Source: Polynucleobacter sp. MWH-Braz-FAM2G
GTDB lineage: Bacteria; Pseudomonadota; Gammaproteobacteria; Burkholderiales; Burkholderiaceae
Length of the DNA stretch: 64,000 nucleotides
NCBI RefSeq assembly: GCF_018687635.1
Contig: NZ_CP061300.1
Coordinates: 1,943,424 to 2,007,423, forward strand
Direction of reading: 5' to 3'
Part shown: positions 26,635 to 36,584 of the stretch, piece after piece
How positions within the stretch are numbered: the first letter of the stretch is position 1
Layout: the number at the start of each line of letters is the position of its first letter
The notes under the pieces: model-generated
Told to the model about the DNA's origin: nothing
Databases searched by the model: none
What the model saw: only the letters and a program-made list of their open reading frames with translations
Translations under genes and position numbers: made by a program

Positions 26635-29153
26635 TGATAATTCTCGTATATTGATGGTGGTATAGGCTTAGAGGTGGGCATATATCCTGGAACATTTAAC
26701 TTCATGATATCAACTGGATTGCTTCCAGCGCTAGCAAAGCCCCTAAATTCAACCTGAAAAAGCACTTGGGTTGTCGTAATTTGAGAAGTATTAAGCACCT
26801 GAGAATAGGCTCCGCGGAAAGTCCAGCAATCCCTGGTCCACTCCAAAGCCACTAAAGTATTCAATGTTTTAGTGGTCAGCGCATCATATCCCCAGCGGCC
26901 CAAAACAGAAATTTCCTTAGTAATAGGCCACTGTCCAGAGATATTGTATTGATCTGTAGTGGTAGCGGCTGGCACAAATGACTGATTATTTTGTATAGAT
27001 GCCTGTACTGGTGGAGACCAGACATTTCGGTAGCCAAAATTTAGACTTCTGCCTTGAGTTGGCCGCCAGCTAGCACCAACCGTTGTCTGTACGAATCGAT
27101 TCAACTGAGTGTTGTATTGCCCGAATACATCCGCACTGAAATTACCTAGCAAGCGAAGAGATCCCGAACCTAGAGTGTCTGAATAAGTGGTGGGATTGGC
27201 AATATTTCCATTTAGACCTACTCGCTGTCCAGTGAATTGCTGCTTTTGCGCGAGAGTTACATTTGCACGTTCAGTACCCGTATTTGCCTCAATCATGCGG
27301 CTTGTTAAACCAAGCGTGGCCGCATTACTGTCTGCAATACGGTCATTACCAATAAAAGTATTTTCACTAAAAATTTGAGAGATACCAAAACCCGCATCTG
27401 CTGTATCGAATAATGGGGTTTGGGCTTGACTCTGATAAGGGGTGTAAACATAAAATGCGCGAGGCTCCATCGTCAACAACATATCTCTACCAAAGAAGCC
27501 CTTCAATTCTTTAGCATCTCTTTCAAAAGCCAAGCCAGAATCTAGACTTAGGGTTGGGATAGTAAAACCTTGAGCTACTGGTGCGCCACCAGTTATAAAT
27601 GGGGTGGCATTATATGTATTGGATTGAAAGCTCACCTTAGGAGTAATGTAATAGCCTGGCGTTATTTGCGGCAAGGACATCGCCCCTTTAATAACAGTCC
27701 TATCTGCTTGACTATAAACACCAGGAGCAGTAGCAGCTAAGTTGCCGCCGATGTTATAAGAAAATCTTGTGAAGTCAGTTGAAAATGTTGTTGCCGGGCC
27801 GGTGGGCAACGTAATGTATTTTCCACTTGTATCTGCGACTGCTGGAGTAAGGCGGTTGTTATAGGTAGCGTTAATATTTGGCAACACGTTATATGGTGCT
27901 TGTACCGTAGAGGTGGGATCAGGCTGCAGAGTTTGAAAACTCAAAGCTCTAGCTGATACAACCCAATTACTTAAACTACCAGTCAATCCCTTTGTTGTTC
28001 CAATTTCTTGGCGAAACTGGCTAGTTACAGATCCAGCAATACTTTGAGAAAAATCTGTAGGATATAAATTATCGGAAACGCGAGACATATTAGCGTAAGC
28101 AGTCCATGATCCTGGCAATGGCACCCCACCCGGCGCAAGTCCACCGCTAAAGACCTGTCGTTGTTGCCAGTCGTAACGCCAGCGACTGGTTCCTGTTTTA
28201 TTGTCATGAGCCAGATAATCGCCAGCCAAGATTCCGCTATATTTGGTATCTAAAAAACGATAATTGGCACCCAACTGGAGTCCACGCTCAGCCATATATC
28301 GTGGCAATATCAATAAATCTCTATTTGGCGCAATATCAACATAGTATGGTTGGGTAATATCAAATCCATTATTTGAGTTATAACCTGCTACCGGAGCCAA
28401 AATACCAGAACGACGCTGATTCGAAGTCGGTGCAGTGAAATACGGAACATAGGCAATCGGCACATCAAAGAAACGCATCACCCCATGCGTCCCCACCATT
28501 TCTTTTTGCTCGTTATCAATTTCTAATTTGTCAGCCGTGAAATACCAATCCATATTTTGAGGGGTACAGGTCGTATAAGTAGCCTTATCAAATATAAAAA
28601 TATCGGAATTTTCTATTGTTATTTTATTTGCTGTACCGTTTCCCCGGGTATCCCGAAGTTCATATGTCGGCGTTTCCATTTGACCTTCACGAGCATCTAC
28701 CTTAAATTGCGCTGTTGGCCCTTTAAGACTTGTATTCCCTTTGGACAATTCAACATTGCCTACTAAGTCAGCAATATCAGTATCAGGGTCATAAGTAATT
28801 TCATCGGCTTTAATTACTGTGCCATTACGACGAATTTGTGCTCGACCTTTCAAATTCATCTGGCGATTAACAACACCATCAATCGAATCGCTAGATGTAA
28901 AAGTAAGCGCTTTGTTGTCATCCAATGGAAGCCCAACACGCAATTGATCATCCAACTTTAAAATAGTGACATTACCGCGATCCGGTAGCAAAACAGTATT
29001 AGCGCCAGCCTGAGAAACTGGGGGTAAAGGTGCAGGGGCCTGAGCGCGTCCGAAGTGGGCAAATTGAAGCAATGCCACCCCCATCATCACGCGCAGGGTT
29101 ACATGCAAAAAAAGAGGGGCGCAAAGGCCGGCGCGACGGCGATAATGACTCAT
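26631..29153 (-). CDS. lptD: LPS-assembly protein LptD
   Basis: An 840-residue outer-membrane protein that, with LptE, inserts LPS in the outer leaflet. A long N-terminal region with a hydrophobic segment (about 16-38, ending GRAQA) acts as signal peptide. The periplasmic beta-jellyroll (OstA-like, about 85-220) has NLKGRAQIRRNGTVIKADEI; the rest is the barrel, beginning near PYFTAPTSNQRRSGILAP. The mature protein has only two cysteines, C196 and C776, enough for one long-range disulfide instead of the two of E. coli. It is the first gene of lptD-surA-pdxA-rsmA and divergent from amgK with 33 bp between start codons. Confidence 0.96.
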   Translation of the reverse strand: MSHYRRRAGLCAPLFLHVTLRVMMGVALLQFAHFGRAQAPAPLPPVSQAGANTVLLPDRGNVTILKLDDQLRVGLPLDDNKALTFTSSDSIDGVVNRQMNLKGRAQIRRNGTVIKADEITYDPDTDIADLVGNVELSKGNTSLKGPTAQFKVDAREGQMETPTYELRDTRGNGTANKITIENSDIFIFDKATYTTCTPQNMDWYFTADKLEIDNEQKEMVGTHGVMRFFDVPIAYVPYFTAPTSNQRRSGILAPVAGYNSNNGFDITQPYYVDIAPNRDLLILPRYMAERGLQLGANYRFLDTKYSGILAGDYLAHDNKTGTSRWRYDWQQRQVFSGGLAPGGVPLPGSWTAYANMSRVSDNLYPTDFSQSIAGSVTSQFRQEIGTTKGLTGSLSNWVVSARALSFQTLQPDPTSTVQAPYNVLPNINATYNNRLTPAVADTSGKYITLPTGPATTFSTDFTRFSYNIGGNLAATAPGVYSQADRTVIKGAMSLPQITPGYYITPKVSFQSNTYNATPFITGGAPVAQGFTIPTLSLDSGLAFERDAKELKGFFGRDMLLTMEPRAFYVYTPYQSQAQTPLFDTADAGFGISQIFSENTFIGNDRIADSNAATLGLTSRMIEANTGTERANVTLAQKQQFTGQRVGLNGNIANPTTYSDTLGSGSLRLLGNFSADVFGQYNTQLNRFVQTTVGASWRPTQGRSLNFGYRNVWSPPVQASIQNNQSFVPAATTTDQYNISGQWPITKEISVLGRWGYDALTTKTLNTLVALEWTRDCWTFRGAYSQVLNTSQITTTQVLFQVEFRGFASAGSNPVDIMKLNVPGYMPTSKPIPPSIYENYQ

Positions 29154-29186
29154 AGATACAGACCCGCCTTATTATACGAATCGACC

Positions 29187-30188
29187 ATGACTGACTCACG
29201 CTTAAACACCCTACGTAACTGGCTAAAGGCCCTAGAAGCTAGCTGGCAATTAGATCTCGACACTTTGGTACCAGCTTCCGCGGATGCCAGCTTTCGGCGC
29301 TATTTCCGAATTGAGTCAAAAAAGCCCGATTTCAGCACTTTAATCGTGATGGATGCTCCGCCTGAACATGAGCCCTTAGATGCCTTTATTAAGGTCGACT
29401 TATTGCTCACAGTAGCGGGTTTAAATGCACCCAAAATCCTCGAGCAGAATCTTGAAAAAGGCTTCTTATTGCTAAGTGATTTGGGAACCAAAACTTACCT
29501 AGCGGAACTCAACAACGAAACGGCAGATCATCTCTATACAGATGCAACACATGCATTGGTTTTGATGCAAAAAGCTAGCAAGCCAGATGTATTGCCAAAC
29601 TATGATGAAGCCCTTTTGCAACGCGAGCTGGATCTATTTCCTGATTGGTATCTAAAGAAGCATCTCAATATTGAGCTCAATGCCCAACAAACAGAGCAAT
29701 TACAAAAAACGTTTCAACTGATCATTAAAAACAATTTAGCTCAAGCCAAAGTGTATGTTCACCGAGATTATCATTCACGTAATTTAATGGTGACAGAAAT
29801 CAATAATCCTGGCGTGATTGACTTTCAAGATGCTGTCTACGGACCAATTACTTATGATGCCTCCTCGCTATGGCGTGATGCTTACATAGCCTGGCCAGAG
29901 GAACGAGTAATTGATTGGGTCATTAAATTTTGGGAAGAAGGTCGTAAAGCAGGCTTACCAATGCCAGATGATTTTGGACAGTTCTATCGCGACTTTGAGT
30001 GGATGGGATTACAGCGTCACCTGAAAGTTCTTGGCATCTTTGCAAGACTATTCCATCGTGATGGCAAGGATGGCTACCTTAAAGATATTCCCCTTGTTCT
30101 TGAGTATGCGATTGCCTGCGCAAATCGATATATCGAATTAAAACCCTTAGCGCGACTTCTAGAGTCCACGCGTACTGCTAAAGATTAG
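29187..30188 (+). CDS. amgK: N-acetylmuramate/N-acetylglucosamine 1-kinase (AmgK-like phosphotransferase)
   Basis: A 333-residue sugar kinase of the aminoglycoside-phosphotransferase fold. It phosphorylates MurNAc at C1 for peptidoglycan recycling. I use ATG 29187 (MTDSRLNTLRNWL); the longer frame upstream runs antisense into lptD. The VMDAPPE motif (54-60) is characteristic of AmgK. The catalytic VHRDYHSRNL puts the general base at D194, and IDFQDAVYGP gives the metal aspartates at about D212 and D215. The murU gene follows after 13 bp, the same pairing known in Pseudomonas. Confidence 0.9.
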   Translation: MTDSRLNTLRNWLKALEASWQLDLDTLVPASADASFRRYFRIESKKPDFSTLIVMDAPPEHEPLDAFIKVDLLLTVAGLNAPKILEQNLEKGFLLLSDLGTKTYLAELNNETADHLYTDATHALVLMQKASKPDVLPNYDEALLQRELDLFPDWYLKKHLNIELNAQQTEQLQKTFQLIIKNNLAQAKVYVHRDYHSRNLMVTEINNPGVIDFQDAVYGPITYDASSLWRDAYIAWPEERVIDWVIKFWEEGRKAGLPMPDDFGQFYRDFEWMGLQRHLKVLGIFARLFHRDGKDGYLKDIPLVLEYAIACANRYIELKPLARLLESTRTAKD

Positions 30189-30201
30189 CCAATCATTCAC
30201 G

Positions 30202-30918
30202 ATGCTTATGAGTAATCCCATTCCTTGCTTTTTGCTAGCCGCTGGCAGAGGCGAGCGCATGCGTCCTCTCACGGACAACTTACCCAAACCCTTGCTCAGC
30301 ATTCAAAATAAATCCTTGTTGGCATGGCATTTAGAGACTCTATCTAAAGCAAAGATTCAAGAAGTGGTCATTAATCACGCCTGGTTGGGTGAAAAAATTG
30401 AATTGGCATTAGGAAACGGACAGCAATTTGGTCTTCATATCCAGTACTCTCCTGAGGGTAGCGCTTTAGAGACGGCTGGCGGCATTTGTAAGGCGCTTCC
30501 CATCATTGCACCCAAAGATTACTTTCTGGTGATTAATGGCGATGTATTTAGCCCCAACTTGCCTGTAGACCAACTTTTAGAGACTGCCTCCAATATGCGT
30601 ATGGATGCAAATAAACCTTTAGCACACTTATTAATGGTCCCAAACCCAGTTCAGCATCCAGAGGGGGATTTCTACCTCCGTAACTCCACAGTAAGTAATG
30701 CTGCATCAGAGGGCGCTGAAAAACTAACCTTTTCAGGCATTGGGATTTATCACAAAGACCTTTTCCAAGATCTTGAAATAGGGATACCAGCCAAGCTAGC
30801 GCCCCTTCTAAGAAAGGCAATGGAGCAAAATAAAGTGTCCGGTGAAAAATATATTGGTCCATGGCACGATGTAGGTACACCACAACGCTTACAAGAGCTC
30901 AACGCAGCATATGAATAA
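30202..30918 (+). CDS. murU: N-acetylmuramate alpha-1-phosphate uridylyltransferase
   Basis: A 238-residue nucleotidyltransferase that turns MurNAc-1-phosphate into UDP-MurNAc, bypassing fosfomycin-sensitive synthesis. The nucleotide-binding signature LAAGRGERMRPLTDNLPKPL lies at residues 12-31, and EGSALETAGGICKALP follows as in sugar nucleotidyltransferases. Two starts are possible, ATG 30202 and ATG 30208; nothing decides between them. It follows amgK by 13 bp and overlaps pepP by 8 bp. Confidence 0.9.
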   Translation: MLMSNPIPCFLLAAGRGERMRPLTDNLPKPLLSIQNKSLLAWHLETLSKAKIQEVVINHAWLGEKIELALGNGQQFGLHIQYSPEGSALETAGGICKALPIIAPKDYFLVINGDVFSPNLPVDQLLETASNMRMDANKPLAHLLMVPNPVQHPEGDFYLRNSTVSNAASEGAEKLTFSGIGIYHKDLFQDLEIGIPAKLAPLLRKAMEQNKVSGEKYIGPWHDVGTPQRLQELNAAYE

Positions 30919-32278
30919 AACAGATATTTATCGACTTCGTAGAAATCAACTAGCGGAACAAATTTTTGCTAAAACTGGAGGTGGAGTTGCCATCATTTCT
31001 ACCGCCCCTGAACTTACCCGCAACCGCGACAGCGAATTTCCTTATCGCCATGACAGCGATTTTTATTACCTAACAGGCTTTGAAGAGCCAGGCGCCACTC
31101 TAGTTATGAAGGTTGGTAAAAGTGGAAATCACTTTGAAGTTCAATCTCATTTGTTTTGCAGACCCAAAGATCCAGAACGAGAAATTTGGGATGGTATTCG
31201 CCTTGGCCCTGATGCGGCCCCGGAAACATTGGGCATTGAATTTGCTCATAGCAATCAGGAGTTAGATCAAAAATTAAATGACTTATTGGCTGACCAGAGC
31301 GCTCTATATGTTCGTCTAGCTGATAGTGCGGAATCTGATAGACGCCTACGTCACTGGATGAAACAAGTTCGAGCACAAGCTCGCTCTGGAGTAAATGCAC
31401 CTTCTCAACTTCATGATATTGATGCGATGATTCATGAAATGCGTCTGTTTAAAAACGTTCATGAAATTGACATCATGCGTCGTGCTGCAGCCATCTCGGC
31501 TCGCGCCCATATCCGTGCGATGCAAGCCTGCAAGCCAGGCATGAGGGAATATCAACTTGAAGCAGAGCTACTACATGAATTTCGTAATAGCGGGGCTCAA
31601 TGTGTTGCCTACAACAGCATAGTTGCTGGTGGCGCCAACTCTTGCATTCTTCACTATCGCGCTGGTTCAACCGAATTACGTAGTGGTGAACTATGCTTAA
31701 TTGATGCGGGTTGTGAGCTTGATAGCTATGCATCCGATATCACGCGCACATTTCCTGTAAATGGTAAGTTTTCAGGTCCGCAACGCGCTCTTTACGATAT
31801 TACTTTGGCAGCTCAGGAAGCCGCTATTGCCATGACAAAACCAGGTAATACTTTTATGCAACCACACGAAGCGGCACTGCAAGTATTAACCCAAGGTTTG
31901 TTAGATGAAAAACTATTAAAGCTTACTGAGCTGGGTTCGCTTGAGAACGCCATTGAAACAGGCGCTTACCGTCGCTTTTATATGCACCGCACCTCACATT
32001 GGTTAGGGATGGACGTGCATGATGTTGGCTCGTATCGCGAATCCGCCCTAGAATCATCTGGCGCCGATAAGCCTTGGCGCATCTTAAAGAGTGGCATGGT
32101 GATTACTATTGAGCCGGGCCTCTATATCAGACCAGCAGACGATATAGATGAAAAGTTTTGGAATATTGGCATTCGCATTGAAGATGATGCCGTCTTAAAT
32201 GATGCTGGATGTGAGTTGATATCCCGTGGCGTACCCGTCAAAGCAGATGAAATTGAAGCAATCATGAAAAACGTATAA
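30911..32278 (+). CDS. pepP: Xaa-Pro aminopeptidase (aminopeptidase P)
   Basis: A 455-residue metallopeptidase that removes N-terminal residues before proline. The N-terminal creatinase-like domain spans about 1-165 and the pita-bread catalytic domain follows. All five metal ligands can be placed: D265 (LIDAG), D276 (SDITRT), H363 (TSHWLGMD), E401 (EPGLY) and E424 (RIEDD). Length fits the family. It overlaps the end of murU and is followed 16 bp later by the ubiH-like gene, giving the order amgK-murU-pepP-ubiH. Confidence 0.95.
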   Translation: MNKTDIYRLRRNQLAEQIFAKTGGGVAIISTAPELTRNRDSEFPYRHDSDFYYLTGFEEPGATLVMKVGKSGNHFEVQSHLFCRPKDPEREIWDGIRLGPDAAPETLGIEFAHSNQELDQKLNDLLADQSALYVRLADSAESDRRLRHWMKQVRAQARSGVNAPSQLHDIDAMIHEMRLFKNVHEIDIMRRAAAISARAHIRAMQACKPGMREYQLEAELLHEFRNSGAQCVAYNSIVAGGANSCILHYRAGSTELRSGELCLIDAGCELDSYASDITRTFPVNGKFSGPQRALYDITLAAQEAAIAMTKPGNTFMQPHEAALQVLTQGLLDEKLLKLTELGSLENAIETGAYRRFYMHRTSHWLGMDVHDVGSYRESALESSGADKPWRILKSGMVITIEPGLYIRPADDIDEKFWNIGIRIEDDAVLNDAGCELISRGVPVKADEIEAIMKNV

Positions 32279-32294
32279 CAATTTCTGAATAAAA

Positions 32295-33452
32295 ATGAAT
32301 TCCTCCAATTGCGATATCTTGATTCAAGGCGGCGGTCCAGTTGGACTAGCTTGTGCCGCATGGGTGCTGCAAAAATTTCCTGATGCGAATATCACATTAC
32401 TGGATCGCAACCCAAAGGGTGACGATGAATTAGCCAATGCTGATAGTCGTGGCATAGCCCTCTCACATGGCAGCAAAATATTGTTAGACACGATTCAGGC
32501 ATGGCCAAAAGAATCTGCCGAAATACATCAAGTACATGTTTCGCAAGCCGGACGTTTTGGCAGAGCACTAATGACACGTGAAGAGCTCAAGCAAGATGCG
32601 CTAGGACATATTATTCGTTACCGTGATATACACATCACACTACGTCAAGCCTTGCGATCCGTACAAACTTCGAGTCCAAACTTTGTGTGGAAGCATAATC
32701 AAAAAGAATCAGAAGAAAATCAGATTCATGCGAAATGTATCGTGCATGCCGAGGGCGGCTTATTTAAAAATCAAGATTGGGTTGAATCCGGTCGCGATTA
32801 CAGTCAATCAGCTCTTGTGGGTTTGGTTGAAGTAGAGAATGCAACACCCCATCAAGCGTGGGAACGATTTACCGCAGAGGGTCCTCTAGCAGTTCTACCA
32901 AGTCATTATGGCCCCCATATTTTGAACCTCATATGGTGCGGCTCACCCGAATCTTCACAATACCGATTACAACTCAATGATGTGGATTTCCTATCTGAAT
33001 TGCAAAAAGAATTTGGTTCACGTATTGGACGTTTTATGAAAGTACAGGATCGACGTCTATATGAACTCGGCTTAAATTATCGAAAAGAAATTATTAAAGA
33101 TAATCACGTTTGGATCGGCAATGCCGCTCAAACTTTGCATCCAGTTGCTGGCCAAGGATTAAATCTAGGATTGCGTGACGCCTTTTTGTTAGCAGAAAAA
33201 TTGGTGGGAATATTCTCCAGCCCATTAGAAGGACAATATCCTGCGGACATAGATAAAGCACTTCAAAGCTATGCTCAAAGTCGCAAAGCCGATAGAACAA
33301 CAACCATAGGGCTTACTGACTTTATGGCCAGGGTCTTCACGTCAAATCTAGCCCCAGTAGTGCTTGCCCGTGGATTAGCCTTAAGCGCCCTTCAGTGGCT
33401 TCCACCTGTTAAAACAGCCCTAGCACGACAGATGATGTTTGGCAGGCGCTAA
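32295..33452 (+). CDS. UbiH/UbiF/VisC-family FAD-dependent monooxygenase
   Basis: A 385-residue flavoprotein hydroxylase of ubiquinone synthesis type. The FAD Rossmann motif is IQGGGPVGLACA (about 10-21), a conserved RALMTREELKQ-like segment follows, and GNAAQTLHPVAGQGLNLGLRDA (about 275-296) is the signature of the UbiH/COQ6 family. The pepP-ubiH arrangement is conserved in many proteobacteria, so a 2-octaprenyl-6-methoxyphenol hydroxylase role is likely, but UbiH, UbiF and broader-specificity UbiM cannot be told apart from sequence alone. Confidence 0.85.
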   Translation: MNSSNCDILIQGGGPVGLACAAWVLQKFPDANITLLDRNPKGDDELANADSRGIALSHGSKILLDTIQAWPKESAEIHQVHVSQAGRFGRALMTREELKQDALGHIIRYRDIHITLRQALRSVQTSSPNFVWKHNQKESEENQIHAKCIVHAEGGLFKNQDWVESGRDYSQSALVGLVEVENATPHQAWERFTAEGPLAVLPSHYGPHILNLIWCGSPESSQYRLQLNDVDFLSELQKEFGSRIGRFMKVQDRRLYELGLNYRKEIIKDNHVWIGNAAQTLHPVAGQGLNLGLRDAFLLAEKLVGIFSSPLEGQYPADIDKALQSYAQSRKADRTTTIGLTDFMARVFTSNLAPVVLARGLALSALQWLPPVKTALARQMMFGRR

Positions 33453-33506
33453 AGACCTAAAATAGGCTCCAAAACCAAAGTCTTCTTTATTTGATTCAGG
33501 ACAAGT

Positions 33507-33531
33507 AATCTGCCTAAAAAATAGGCAGATT
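33507..33531 (+). repeat. 10-bp inverted repeat in the dusB upstream region
   Basis: AATCTGCCTA and TAGGCAGATT form a perfect 10-bp stem around a 5-A loop, 84 bp before dusB and 54 bp after the ubiH-like gene. There is no T-run after it, so it is a weak terminator at best. It could be a Rho-assisted terminator, a leader hairpin of the dusB-fis mRNA or a protein operator. Confidence 0.6.
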
Positions 33532-33615
33532 TGGGCTTGAGTATGCTAAAGTGACATGCTTTGGGTCTAAGCAACCCGCCCAACAGCGAAATACTCAGCT
33601 CTCAAACCTTTTTAG

Positions 33616-34632
33616 ATGAAGATTGGCTCCCACCAGCTTGCAAATAAGCTATTTGTTGCCCCTATGGCTGGGGTTACAGACCGGCCTTTTCGTCAACTTT
33701 GCAAAAAATTAGGGGCTGGCTATGCCGTCTCTGAAATGGTGGCCTCAAATGCCCTGCTTTGGAAGAGTGAAAAGACGCAACGTCGCGCAAACCATATTGG
33801 TGAATTCAAACCTATTGCAGTACAAATTGCAGGCGCTGATCCAGCGATGATGGCTACCGCTGCAAAAATGAATGTTGATCATGGCGCGCAAATTATTGAT
33901 ATCAACATGGGCTGCCCAGCCAAAAAAGTATGCAATGTTGCAGCAGGCTCTGCCTTGCTTCGCGACGAACCTCTAGTGCGGCAAATTTTAGAAGCCGTCA
34001 TAAAAGCTGTGGGCGTTGGCCCGGATGCTGTACCAGTCACTTTAAAGATTCGAACTGGCTGGGATCGTGAACATAAGAATGCCATCGAGATTGCACGTCT
34101 TGCAGAAAAATCTGGCATCTCCATGCTGACCGTTCATGGGCGCACACGCGCTGATTTGTATCACGGCGAAGCTGAATATGAAACCATCACCGCTGTCAAA
34201 AATTATGTAGATATACCAGTAGTGGCTAATGGTGACATTAATAGCCCAGAAAAAGCGGAACATGTATTAAAAATCACTGGGGCTGATGCCATCATGATTG
34301 GTCGAGCCGCTCAGGGGAGACCATGGATTTTCCGCGAAATCAATCACTATCTCGAAACAGGTGACAAGCTTCCAACACCAGAGATCAATGAGATACAGGC
34401 CATCATGAATGCGCATCTCCTAGATCACTATGAGTTTTATGGCGAGCATATTGGCCTTCGCACCGCCCGTAAGCATATTGGTTGGTACTGCAAAGGACTT
34501 CGTGATTCTCACGCCTTTCGCCAGCGCATGAATACTGCGGACGATTGCAAAACACAATTACAAATGGTGAATGATTACTTTGATGAAATGAAATCTCATT
34601 CTGACCGCTTGCTATTTTTAGAGGCTGCATAG
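33616..34632 (+). CDS. dusB: tRNA-dihydrouridine synthase B
   Basis: A 338-residue flavoenzyme that reduces uridine in the tRNA D-loop. The FMN barrel begins FVAPMAGVTDRPFRQLCK. The catalytic cysteine is C100 in DINMGCPAKKVC, and TVHGRTRADLYHGEAEY and MIGRAAQGRPWIFREI are further family marks. It is followed by a short fis gene, the conserved dusB-fis pair of beta- and gammaproteobacteria, in which the dusB promoter drives fis. Confidence 0.96.
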   Translation: MKIGSHQLANKLFVAPMAGVTDRPFRQLCKKLGAGYAVSEMVASNALLWKSEKTQRRANHIGEFKPIAVQIAGADPAMMATAAKMNVDHGAQIIDINMGCPAKKVCNVAAGSALLRDEPLVRQILEAVIKAVGVGPDAVPVTLKIRTGWDREHKNAIEIARLAEKSGISMLTVHGRTRADLYHGEAEYETITAVKNYVDIPVVANGDINSPEKAEHVLKITGADAIMIGRAAQGRPWIFREINHYLETGDKLPTPEINEIQAIMNAHLLDHYEFYGEHIGLRTARKHIGWYCKGLRDSHAFRQRMNTADDCKTQLQMVNDYFDEMKSHSDRLLFLEAA

Positions 34633-34684
34633 TTCTTGTGATCAATATTTTTCTTATTTTTAGTTCTTGCATTGATAGATTTTT

Positions 34685-34924
34685 ATGACCAATAAGCACC
34701 CAATTACCGAATGCATCGAAACCCAATTACAGGGTTACCTAAATGATCTCAAAGGAACAGCGCCAACTGATATCTATCAAATGGTGTTGGCCGTCGTAGA
34801 AAAACCCATGCTTGAATTAGTGATGCAGCATGCTAAACAGAATCAATCTTTAGCAGCGCAATATTTGGGCATTAATCGCAATACTCTTCATAAGAAGCTA
34901 GTTGAGCATCAACTTCTCAAGTAA
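34685..34924 (+). CDS. fis: Fis-family DNA-binding protein
   Basis: A 79-residue nucleoid-associated protein, shorter at the N-terminus than the 98-residue E. coli Fis, as is usual in Burkholderiales. The helix-turn-helix is AAQYLGINRNTLHKKLVEH (about 57-75). The region before it forms the dimer helices. It lies 52 bp downstream of dusB, most likely in one operon. It would bend DNA and act on growth-rate dependent promoters and recombination sites. Confidence 0.93.
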   Translation: MTNKHPITECIETQLQGYLNDLKGTAPTDIYQMVLAVVEKPMLELVMQHAKQNQSLAAQYLGINRNTLHKKLVEHQLLK

Positions 34925-34970
34925 ATAGAATCACATAGCCCACTCCTTTTCATTTAAAACTACGAAAACC

Positions 34971-36551
34971 ATGATCCGTACAGCCCTCCTCTCCGTTTCC
35001 GATAAAAATGGCATAGTGCCTTTTGCAAAGTCCCTTCATGAACAAGGCATAAAGCTCATCTCTACGGGCGGGACTGCAAAACTCTTGGCTGAAAATAATC
35101 TCCCCGTCGTTGAGGTTTCCTCCTTGACCAAATTTCCGGAGATGCTTGATGGTCGTGTCAAAACACTTCATCCGATGGTGCATGGGGGCTTATTGGCTCG
35201 CAGGGATTTTCCAGAACATATGGCGGCGTTGAAGGAGCACGGTATCGACACCATCGATATGCTCGTGATTAATCTTTACCCTTTTAATGAGACTGTTGCA
35301 AAAGAAAAATGCTCGTTTGAAGATGCCGTTGAAAATATTGATATTGGCGGACCCGCTATGTTGCGTGCAGCAGCCAAGAATCATCAAGATGTGACTGTCT
35401 TGATTTCACCAGCGGATTACGCGCCTATCTTAGCTGAAATGAAAGCCAATAAGAATGTGGTTTCCTACAAGACAAATTTAGCTTTAGCTAAGAAAGTATT
35501 TGCGCATACCGCTCAGTACGATGGCGCTATTGCCAATTATCTTTCTTCATTAGGCGATAACTTGGATCACAAAACACGCTCTGCTTATCCAGAAACTTTG
35601 AATCTTGGTTTTGAAAAAGTACAGGAGATGCGTTATGGTGAAAACCCCCACCAATCTGCAGCCTTCTACAAAGACATCTATCCAGTTGATGGTGCGCTGG
35701 CGAACTATAAACAATTACAAGGCAAAGAGCTTTCCTATAACAATATTGCAGATGCTGATTCTGCTTGGGAATGCGTCAAGAGCTTTACTGGCAACACGGG
35801 TGGCGCTTCAGCTTGTGTCATTATTAAGCACGCCAATCCTTGTGGTGTCGCTGTTGGTGCCACACCCCTTGAAGCCTATCAAAAAGCGTTTAAAACTGAT
35901 CCAAGCTCAGCTTTCGGCGGCATTATTGCTTTCAACGTACCGTGTGATGGCTCAGCCGCAGAAGCAATCTCTAAGCAATTTGTAGAAGTATTAATCGCCC
36001 CTAGCTTTAGCGATGAGGCAAAAGCTATTTTTGCAACCAAACAAAATGTACGTTTACTAGAGATTCCTTTAGGAACAGCATTTAATACTTATGATTTCAA
36101 ACGCGTTGGTGGAGGGTTGTTAGTGCAATCTCCTGATGCAAAGAATGTTCTTGAAAATGAAATGCGTGTTGTTAGCAAGCGTCTACCTACTCCAAGTGAG
36201 ATGCATGACATGATGTTTGCGTGGCGTGTTGCTAAGTTCGTAAAATCTAATGCCATCGTTTATTGCGCTAATGGCATGACTCTTGGCATTGGCGCAGGTC
36301 AAATGAGCCGTGTAGACTCTGCGCGCATGGCTAGCATTAAGGCTGAAAATGCCGGCTTGAGTCTTAAAGGTTCAGCAGTGGCTAGTGATGCATTCTTCCC
36401 ATTTCGTGATGGCTTGGATGTAGTTGTAAATGGTGGTGCAAGCTGTGCAATTCAGCCCGGAGGTAGCATGCGTGATGATGAAATTATTGCTGCAGCCAAT
36501 GAACATGGCATTGCAATGATCTTTACCGGTACACGTCACTTCCGTCACTAA
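34971..36551 (+). CDS. purH: Bifunctional phosphoribosylaminoimidazolecarboxamide formyltransferase / IMP cyclohydrolase
   Basis: A 526-residue enzyme for the last two steps of purine synthesis. The N-terminal MGS-like domain (about 1-145) carries IMP cyclohydrolase: [31 protein letters not shown]. The C-terminal formyltransferase domain has the catalytic KHANPCG (about 286-292) and [10 protein letters not shown]. Length is typical. It starts 46 bp after fis and precedes ruvC by 33 bp, an order often seen in Burkholderiales. Confidence 0.98.
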   Translation: MIRTALLSVSDKNGIVPFAKSLHEQGIKLISTGGTAKLLAENNLPVVEVSSLTKFPEMLDGRVKTLHPMVHGGLLARRDFPEHMAALKEHGIDTIDMLVINLYPFNETVAKEKCSFEDAVENIDIGGPAMLRAAAKNHQDVTVLISPADYAPILAEMKANKNVVSYKTNLALAKKVFAHTAQYDGAIANYLSSLGDNLDHKTRSAYPETLNLGFEKVQEMRYGENPHQSAAFYKDIYPVDGALANYKQLQGKELSYNNIADADSAWECVKSFTGNTGGASACVIIKHANPCGVAVGATPLEAYQKAFKTDPSSAFGGIIAFNVPCDGSAAEAISKQFVEVLIAPSFSDEAKAIFATKQNVRLLEIPLGTAFNTYDFKRVGGGLLVQSPDAKNVLENEMRVVSKRLPTPSEMHDMMFAWRVAKFVKSNAIVYCANGMTLGIGAGQMSRVDSARMASIKAENAGLSLKGSAVASDAFFPFRDGLDVVVNGGASCAIQPGGSMRDDEIIAAANEHGIAMIFTGTRHFRH

Positions 36552-36584
36552 ACACACAAGCAATACGAGATCGCTCTAACTAAT

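Noticed and set aside
29055..29186. In-frame upstream extension of amgK
   Set aside because: It is antisense to the lptD signal region and shows no family similarity; the AmgK alignment begins at about ATG 29187.
35605..35985. 126-codon open frame inside purH in another frame
   Set aside because: It is fully contained in a strongly conserved part of purH including the formyltransferase active site; no independent start signal.
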